Source of the DNA: Thermomonospora echinospora | GTDB taxonomy: Bacteria > Actinomycetota > Actinomycetes > Streptosporangiales > Streptosporangiaceae | Assembly: GCF_900108175.1 (NCBI RefSeq) | Contig: NZ_FNVO01000007.1 | Location: 1 to 64,000, forward strand | Reading direction: 5' to 3' | Length of the DNA: 64,000 nt | In this document: piece by piece, positions 59,111 through 64,000 of the stretch | Numbering within the stretch: position 1 is the stretch's first letter | Layout of the letters: each line of letters begins with the position of its first letter | The notes under the pieces: model-generated | Databases searched by the model: none | Told to the model about the DNA's origin: nothing | Seen by the model: only the letters and a program-made list of their open reading frames with translations | Made by a program: the position numbers and the translations under genes

Positions 59111-60091
59111 TCAGGTCAGCAGGAGGGTCTTGCCGATCACCTGGCGGGACTCGATGGCGGCGTGCGCCTCGGCGGCGCGCTCCAGGGGAAAAGTCTGGCC
59201 GATGACGGGCCTGAGCCTGCCCGCGGCCGCCTTGGCCATGGCGGTCTCGGCCAGGCGCCTGCGGTCGGCCATCCCGTACTGCACGTCGCCGATGCCACGT
59301 ACGGTCACCTCGCGGCGCCGGGCCTCTTCGAGGTCGATGCCGGCGAAGTCCCCGCTGGGGGCGCCGTGGGCGGAGAACCGGCCGCCCCGCGCGGTGACCT
59401 GGAAGGCGGCACGGCCCATCTCACCGCCGACCCCGTCGAGGACGAGGTCGGGGCCCCTGCCGCCGGTGGCCTGGCGAACCTGCTCCGTCCAGCCGTCCTC
59501 GGAGTAGTCCACCACGACGTCCGCCCCCAGTTCGCGGGCCAGGGCGAGCTTGCGGGCGCTCCGAGCGGCGGCGATGACGTGCGCCCCCGCCGCGTGCGCG
59601 AGCTGGACGAACAGGACACCCATTCCTCCGGTGGCGCCCACGATCAGGACGTGCTCGCCCGGCCTGACGGCGGCGGCCTCGAAGACGCCCACGCCGGTGA
59701 CGCCGTCGTGGACCAGCGCGGCGGCGTCCCGCAGGTCCAGCCCGTCCGGCACGGGGACCAGTGCCCCGGCGGCGACCGCCACCTGCTCGGCATAGCCGCC
59801 GTGCCCGCCCAGGTCGCCGGTGTAGGCGACCACGCGCCGGCCCGTCCAGCCCGGGTCGGCGCCCTCGCCGACCCGCAGCACCCGCCCGGCGACGGCTCCG
59901 CCCGGCACGTACGGGGGCGTGATCCCGAAGTGCTCGCCGGCCCAGCCCGCGCGGATCTGGGTGTCCACGAACAGGGTGTCGGCGGCGGCCACCCCGACGA
60001 CCACCTGTCCGGACCCCGCCACCGGATCGGGCACCTCGCTCACCGTCAGGACCTCCGGGCCCCCGAACTCCTTGGCTTCGACGATCTTCAT
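59111..60091 (-). CDS. Zinc-binding-type NADPH:quinone oxidoreductase
   Basis: A 326-residue MDR-superfamily reductase of the zinc-free quinone oxidoreductase branch: VEAKEFGGPEVLTVSEVPDP, PPYVPGGAVAGRVLRVGEGA, the NADPH motif VGATGGMGVLFVQLAHAAGA and the C-terminal FPLERAAEAHAAIESRQVIG. No Cys/His zinc ligands are present. Probable role in reductive detoxification of quinones or enones. Start: ATG 60091 with GGGAG upstream. Its promoter has a MerR-type spaced dyad. Confidence 0.88.
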   Translation of the reverse strand: MKIVEAKEFGGPEVLTVSEVPDPVAGSGQVVVGVAAADTLFVDTQIRAGWAGEHFGITPPYVPGGAVAGRVLRVGEGADPGWTGRRVVAYTGDLGGHGGYAEQVAVAAGALVPVPDGLDLRDAAALVHDGVTGVGVFEAAAVRPGEHVLIVGATGGMGVLFVQLAHAAGAHVIAAARSARKLALARELGADVVVDYSEDGWTEQVRQATGGRGPDLVLDGVGGEMGRAAFQVTARGGRFSAHGAPSGDFAGIDLEEARRREVTVRGIGDVQYGMADRRRLAETAMAKAAAGRLRPVIGQTFPLERAAEAHAAIESRQVIGKTLLLT

Positions 60092-60122
60092 GATCCGCTC
60101 CCTTGCCGTCGGTACTGCCAGC

Positions 60123-60153
60123 AGTCTTGAACCTCAACCAATATCGAGGTCAA
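60123..60153 (-). promoter_or_regulatory. MerR-type promoter of the quinone oxidoreductase gene
   Basis: On the minus strand TTGACC (-35, complement of 60148-60153) is followed after 19 bases by AAGACT (-10, complement of 60123-60128). Within the over-long spacer lies the dyad ACCTC-10 bases-GAGGT (60131-60135, 60146-60150). Such an operator inside a 19-bp spacer is the hallmark of promoters activated by MerR-family regulators by DNA distortion. Confidence 0.65.
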
Positions 60154-60186
60154 CTCCGGCGCATGACCGAGACGCGGTCCCGCGGC

Positions 60187-60798
60187 CTAACGGGTGGTGA
60201 GGGCGAGCTTGGCGCCGAGGCCGACGAAGGAACCGGCGAAGATCCGGCGCAGCCAGGTCATCACCCGGGGCCGTGAGGTCACCTGGCTGCGCACCGAGGC
60301 GGCCAGGACGCCGTAGCCGGCGAAGACGACGAACGTGAGCGCCATGAACACCGCGCTCAGCTCCAGCATCCGCCACAGCGACCCCGGCTCGCCGGCGGGC
60401 ACGAACTGCGGCAGGAAGGCGAAGAAGAACAGGGTCAGCTTGGGGTTGAGGAGGTTGATCAGGACACTGGAGGCGATCACCCTGGCCGCCGGGCGGGGCC
60501 CGGTCCGCGTCTCCACCACGATCGCGTCCCGGTCCCGGAGCGTGGCCCACGCCATGTAGAGCAGGTAGGCCACCCCGAGGTACTTGAGCACCTGGAACGC
60601 CAGTGCGCTGGTGTGCAGCAGCGCCGCGACACCGGTGATCGTGGCCATGATGTGCGGGACGATGCCGAGCGTGCAGCCGACCGCGGCGACGACGCCCGCG
60701 CGGCGGCCGTGCGCCAGGGCCTCCGCCAGCGTGTAGACGACGCCGGTGCCCGGGGTGGCGACCACGACGAGCGTGGTCACCAGGAATGCGATGGTCAT
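60187..60798 (-). CDS. LysE-family translocator
   Basis: A 203-residue membrane exporter of the LysE/RhtB superfamily with about six helices. ATPGTGVVYTLAEALAHGRR is the family signature near residue 14 (PGP in most members, PGT here), and GVVAAVGCTLGIVPHIMATI and NLLNPKLTLFFFAFLPQFV are the other conserved blocks. Likely exports amino acids or analogues. Start: ATG 60798 with AGGAG upstream. Monocistronic. Confidence 0.9.
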   Translation of the reverse strand: MTIAFLVTTLVVVATPGTGVVYTLAEALAHGRRAGVVAAVGCTLGIVPHIMATITGVAALLHTSALAFQVLKYLGVAYLLYMAWATLRDRDAIVVETRTGPRPAARVIASSVLINLLNPKLTLFFFAFLPQFVPAGEPGSLWRMLELSAVFMALTFVVFAGYGVLAASVRSQVTSRPRVMTWLRRIFAGSFVGLGAKLALTTR

Positions 60799-60978
60799 GG
60801 TGGATCTCCTGGCGATGGGGAACGGGATCGGCCGACGCGACGCCCCGGGGCGTCCGGCCCCGGAGGGCGGCGCCGGCGTCCTCACCCTCCCGTCACCGTG
60901 GTCCGGTGGACAGGTCCAATCCGGAGCCTTCCGACCGGTCCAACGCCGGACACGCCGTTCACCACCGCACCCGGCGGG

Positions 60979-61458
60979 TCAGACCCAGTGGTTGTCGTGC
61001 TTGAGGAAGAACTCGGCGCGTTCCTCCTCACTGGCCTTGTCCAGGTCGATCAGCCCCTCGAAGTAGCCCTCGCGAGGTGCGCCGGGGGCGAAGTGCAGCA
61101 GCATGGAGGCGGGCTCGCCGGACTCGTTGCGGAAACCGTGGACTCCGCCGATCGGCACGTGCACGTAGTCGCCCGGCCGGGTGTCGATCCAGCGGTCGCC
61201 GTTGTAGATGCGCAGCGAGCCGGACAGGATGTAGAACGACTCCGCCAGCGTCCGGTGGAAGTGCGGCCCCGGCCCGCTCGGCTCGGCGCTCATCTCGTAC
61301 CGGTAGAGCCCGAACAGCCCGCCGGTGGAGGCCCCGGTCGATAGGTAGTGGACCCTCGTGCCGTTGGGATAGACCAGTTCGGGCTCGTGTCCGTCCGGCC
61401 GGTAGACGGCGCTGACCTCTCCCCCGTCCCCGAAGTACTGCGGCTCCGGGTATGTCAT
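60979..61458 (-). CDS. Cupin-domain protein
   Basis: A 159-residue protein with one cupin fold: motif 1 PHFHRTLAESFYILSGSLRI (two His, Glu) and motif 2 PGDYVHVPIGGVHGFRN (His). The ligand set H-H-E-H suggests a bound Fe, Mn or Ni ion. N-terminal TYPEPQYFGDGGEVSAVYRP and C-terminal helix KASEEERAEFFLKHDNHW are outside the core. Function not predictable. Start: ATG 61458 with GGGGGA upstream. Confidence 0.82.
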   Translation of the reverse strand: MTYPEPQYFGDGGEVSAVYRPDGHEPELVYPNGTRVHYLSTGASTGGLFGLYRYEMSAEPSGPGPHFHRTLAESFYILSGSLRIYNGDRWIDTRPGDYVHVPIGGVHGFRNESGEPASMLLHFAPGAPREGYFEGLIDLDKASEEERAEFFLKHDNHWV

Positions 61459-61530
61459 GGCCGGTCCCCCTTCCAGCAGGCCCACCGTGCGGGCTTGATC
61501 ACAACACCCGCCACATTAGAGGTCATCGGG

Positions 61531-63360
61531 TCACGGCCATGCCCGGTCCCGGTAGCCCGCCGCCTGCAGGCCGAACAGCCGGGCGTACAGGCCGCCGGCC
61601 GAAAGGAGCCCGTCGTGGTCGCCCTGCTCGACCACGGCCCCCTCGGACAGGACCACGATCGCGTCGGCGTCCCGGACGGCGCTGAGCCGGTGCGAGATCA
61701 GCAGACCGGTGCGGCCGGCGCGGTGCTCGCGCAGCCGCTGGTGCACCTCGGCCTCGGCCTCGGCGTCGAGGCCGGAGCTGGGCTCGTCGAGGATGAGCAG
61801 GTCGGTACGGTCGCGCATCAGGGCACGGGCGAGGGCGACCCGCTGCCACTGGCCGCCCGAGAGCATGACGCCGGTGCCCGGGTCGTCGTGCTCGGGGGAC
61901 TCGAACGCCCGCGAGAGCATCGTGTCGTAGCCCCGTGGCAGCGCGGCCAGTGTGTCGTGGATCCCGGCGCGGCGCGCGGCGGCCACGACACGGTCCCGCT
62001 CGTCGAGCTCGGTCAGGTTCCCCAGGCCGATGTTGTCGGCGGCGCTGAGCTCGTAGGCCATGTAGTCCTGGAAGACGGTGCCGATCCGCAGCCGCAGCTC
62101 GTCGACCGGCAGGTCCCGCAAGTCCACGCCGTCCCACAGCACCGCGCCGCGGGTGGGGTCGTAGAAGCGGCACAGCAGTTTCACCAGCGTGCTCTTGCCG
62201 CTGCCGTTCGGGCCCACCAGCGCGGTGGCCCTGCCCGCCGGGATCGTCATGGTGACGCCGCGCAGCACCCACGGCAGGTCGTCGCCGTAACGGAACCAGA
62301 CGTCGCGCAGTTCGACGCCCTTGCGCAGCGGGCGCACCGGTCGGCGGGTGGCAGGGGGCGGCTCGGGCAGGTCCGGTCCGGCGTCGACGACGTACCGGTA
62401 GTGGCCGAACAGCAGCAGCGCCTCATGCGTACGGCCCACGCTGCTGATCACGATGGTCAGGCCGTCCTGGACACCGGCGACCGCGGCGACGAACATCGAC
62501 ACGTCGCCGACCGTGAGCCGGCCCGCCCGGGCGGCGTGCACCGCCCACACCAGCCCGGCCCCGGCGACCAGGGCGCCGACCGCCCCGTGCAGGCCCTGCA
62601 CGACCAGCTCACGGCGGTCCATCTGGCGGCGCCTGGCGTTGCTCCACCGCAGCTCGGCGAGCATCCGCGCGCCGAAGAGACCACCCAGCCCGTACAGCCG
62701 CACCTCCTTGGCGGCGCTGGGGCTGTTGAGCAGTTGCGCGTAGAAGAACTCACGGCGGGTGGCGTGGCCGAGCCCGCCGTGTAGGCGGGCCCGGTAGCGG
62801 CTCAGCCGGAGCTGGCCGTTCATCGCGACCAGCCCGGCCATCGCGACGGGCACCAGCATCCAGGGGTTGAGCACGGCGAGCGTGGCCACGAACCCGGCGA
62901 GCATCAGCAGTCCCTGGACCCCGCCGAGCCCGCCGGCGACCACCTCCGACGGCCCGGTCGTACCGGTCTCGGTGGCCAGGGACAGCCGGTCCTGAAACCG
63001 GGGGTTCTCCAGGTGCCGCAACCCGGGCATCCGCGCGACCGCGGCGTACAGGCGCCGCCGCGCCGTCAGGTCGATCGCCCGTCGCAGCTCCGCATCGGCG
63101 TACGGGATGGCCAGGGGCAGCAGGACGGCGGCCACACCGGCCGCGGCCAGCAGCAGGACGGGCACCATCAGCGGACGGTCGGGAACGGTGAGCCGGTCGA
63201 GCACCACCTTCATCAGCCAGGCCACCGCCACCGGGACGGCGCTCGCCACGACGGCCAGCACGACGCGCACCACCAGCCGTCCGGCGCCCGACGACCACGC
63301 CAGCCCCACCGCGGCCGCCAGGGAACGGGCCGTCCCGCTATTGCGGTCCTGGTCGGTCAT
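61531..63360 (-). CDS. ABC exporter, fused membrane and ATPase domains
   Basis: A 609-residue half-transporter: membrane domain with about six helices (residues 25-320), then an ATPase with Walker A VGPNGSGKST, Q-loop FQDYMAYELSAADNI, signature LSGGQWQRVALARAL and Walker B LLILDEPSSGLD. The membrane half, with helical RQMDRRELVVQGLHGAVGAL, resembles exporters found in RiPP and other natural-product clusters. It overlaps the thioredoxin-like gene by 4 bp (ATGA), so the two are coupled. The cargo cannot be read from sequence. Confidence 0.9.
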   Translation of the reverse strand: MTDQDRNSGTARSLAAAVGLAWSSGAGRLVVRVVLAVVASAVPVAVAWLMKVVLDRLTVPDRPLMVPVLLLAAAGVAAVLLPLAIPYADAELRRAIDLTARRRLYAAVARMPGLRHLENPRFQDRLSLATETGTTGPSEVVAGGLGGVQGLLMLAGFVATLAVLNPWMLVPVAMAGLVAMNGQLRLSRYRARLHGGLGHATRREFFYAQLLNSPSAAKEVRLYGLGGLFGARMLAELRWSNARRRQMDRRELVVQGLHGAVGALVAGAGLVWAVHAARAGRLTVGDVSMFVAAVAGVQDGLTIVISSVGRTHEALLLFGHYRYVVDAGPDLPEPPPATRRPVRPLRKGVELRDVWFRYGDDLPWVLRGVTMTIPAGRATALVGPNGSGKSTLVKLLCRFYDPTRGAVLWDGVDLRDLPVDELRLRIGTVFQDYMAYELSAADNIGLGNLTELDERDRVVAAARRAGIHDTLAALPRGYDTMLSRAFESPEHDDPGTGVMLSGGQWQRVALARALMRDRTDLLILDEPSSGLDAEAEAEVHQRLREHRAGRTGLLISHRLSAVRDADAIVVLSEGAVVEQGDHDGLLSAGGLYARLFGLQAAGYRDRAWP

Positions 63361-63902
63361 GCCGGGATGGTGTCCGGTATCCGCTCGACGCTGGCGTAGC
63401 TGGCCACCATCGTGTCCCCGGACAGCAGCGCGTACGCCGGCAGGGCGCCGACCCCGAACGCCCGCACGAGCGGCCCCTGTTCCTCCTGCTCGACCAGCAC
63501 CCGGGCCACCGGCGCGAGCTGTTCACGCATCTGGCCGCTGTCCGGCATGTCGCCGAGGACGACGGCCAGGACCTGGTCACGGCCCCCTGGAGCCGCCTCG
63601 GCCCGGGAGAGGAACTCCGGCAGGCTGTGCTCGCACGACGGGCAGCCGGGCGCCATGAACGCCACCAGCGTGGAGCCCTTGAGGTCCGCCCTGGAGACCA
63701 GCTCGCCGTCGACGGCGGTCACCGTGAAGTCGCCCACCCGGTCGCCCGGCGGTACCTCCAGCGGCGGCGGCGCGGCCGAGCCCGCAGACCGCGCCGGCAG
63801 CCGGCCGAGCTCGTTCAGCCGCCGGATGACCCCGAGGGTCAGCACGATGTTGATCAGGCAGAGCGCGCCGACGATCGTCGCGGCGGCCGTCGCAGTCGTC
63901 AA
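63357..63902 (-). CDS. TlpA/thioredoxin-like membrane-anchored redoxin
   Basis: A 181-residue protein with an N-terminal membrane helix (AATIVGALCLINIVLTLGVI) and a thioredoxin-like domain outside the membrane with active-site CPSC (Cys87/Cys90, in AFMAPGCPSCEHSLPEFL) and a cis-Pro region GVGALPAYALLSG. Role: thiol/disulfide exchange or reductant supply on the outer face. Start: TTG 63902 with AAGGAGG at five bases. It lies between a truncated gene and the ABC exporter; such redoxin/ABC pairs are typical of RiPP-type clusters. Confidence 0.82.
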   Translation of the reverse strand: MTTATAAATIVGALCLINIVLTLGVIRRLNELGRLPARSAGSAAPPPLEVPPGDRVGDFTVTAVDGELVSRADLKGSTLVAFMAPGCPSCEHSLPEFLSRAEAAPGGRDQVLAVVLGDMPDSGQMREQLAPVARVLVEQEEQGPLVRAFGVGALPAYALLSGDTMVASYASVERIPDTIPA

Positions 63903-63920
63903 CGGGGCCTCCTTGCCGAA

Positions 63921-64000
63921 TCAGGTCCGCCCGTCCGGGACGACGGGGCGGACGAGGGTGACGATCTCCTCCAGCTCGATCAGCAACAGCGCGACCGCCG
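63921..64000 (-). CDS. C-terminal fragment of a gene cut by the window edge
   Basis: Only the last 26 codons are visible, ending in a hydrophobic-to-charged sequence (AVALLLIELEEIVTLVRPV then VPDGRT) and TGA at 63921-63923. In this position, directly before a TlpA-like redoxin gene, a MauE/DoxX-like membrane protein would be expected, but the fragment is too short to prove it. Confidence 0.5.
   Translation of the reverse strand, partial: AVALLLIELEEIVTLVRPVVPDGRT

Noticed and set aside
1-64000. CRISPR arrays, insertion sequences, integrases or attachment sites
   Set aside because: No spaced identical repeats, transposase-like product, or direct repeat matching the tRNA 3' end was noticed by reading; the tandem repeats found lie in coding tails.

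Overview
The window is very GC-rich, with GTG and TTG starts common, strong G/C at third codon positions, short intergenic gaps and many 4-bp stop/start overlaps. Together with an LprG-P55 lipoprotein/MFS pair, an Rv1733c-like membrane protein, a DUF5685 protein, PucR and CsoR regulators and several lipoproteins, this points to a chromosomal segment of a filamentous actinomycete, plausibly of the Streptosporangiales/Thermomonosporaceae type. That placement is inference from gene families. No insertion sequence, integrase, phage structural gene, CRISPR array or rRNA was seen; one tRNA (CAT anticodon) is present.

Left part (1-12.7 kb): a truncated DUF5685 gene with atypical codon use, then a purine-catabolism block. 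A helix-turn-helix/TPR regulator is divergent from OHCU decarboxylase, HIU hydrolase, uricase and the molybdenum subunit of xanthine dehydrogenase, followed by an NCS2 purine permease, a glycerate kinase and allantoinase. Together these take up purine bases, oxidise them through urate to allantoin and allantoate, and recycle C2/C3 products to glycerate. Alanine dehydrogenase, a histidine phosphatase and a CsoR repressor with its own operator follow. The Fe-S and FAD subunits of the xanthine dehydrogenase are not in the window.

Middle-left (13-23 kb): an MpaB-type oxygenase, CutA, gamma-glutamyltransferase and an amino-acid permease with a long repetitive tail. Then comes the most unusual unit, a tightly coupled four-gene operon under a 31-bp near-perfect palindrome. 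It encodes an NrtR-type Nudix regulator, a J-domain/pseudokinase fusion, a vWA-like protein and a PurA-like protein whose aspartate-binding loop looks rewritten. This is my best candidate for an undescribed system.

Middle (23-41 kb): a mosaic of single genes and small operons: polysaccharide pyruvyl transferase-like protein, BKACE enzyme, STAS protein, zinc metallopeptidase lipoprotein, paired CrcB fluoride channels, erythromycin-esterase-like enzyme, PEBP, alcohol dehydrogenase, GalT, L,D-transpeptidase, S28 peptidase, tRNA, LprG/P55 and an Rv1733c-like protein.

Right part (40-64 kb): a PucR regulator divergent from a complete livFGHMJ ABC importer; a DUF485/ActP acetate symporter pair; and a second sodium/solute symporter coupled to a small membrane protein and a LytS/LytTR two-component system. 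After these lie a secreted PGRP-type amidase, two divergent SDR dehydrogenases sharing a perfect 12-bp-arm operator, a quinone oxidoreductase with a MerR-type promoter, LysE and a cupin. At the right edge are an ABC exporter, a thioredoxin-like protein and a truncated gene that may open another cluster.
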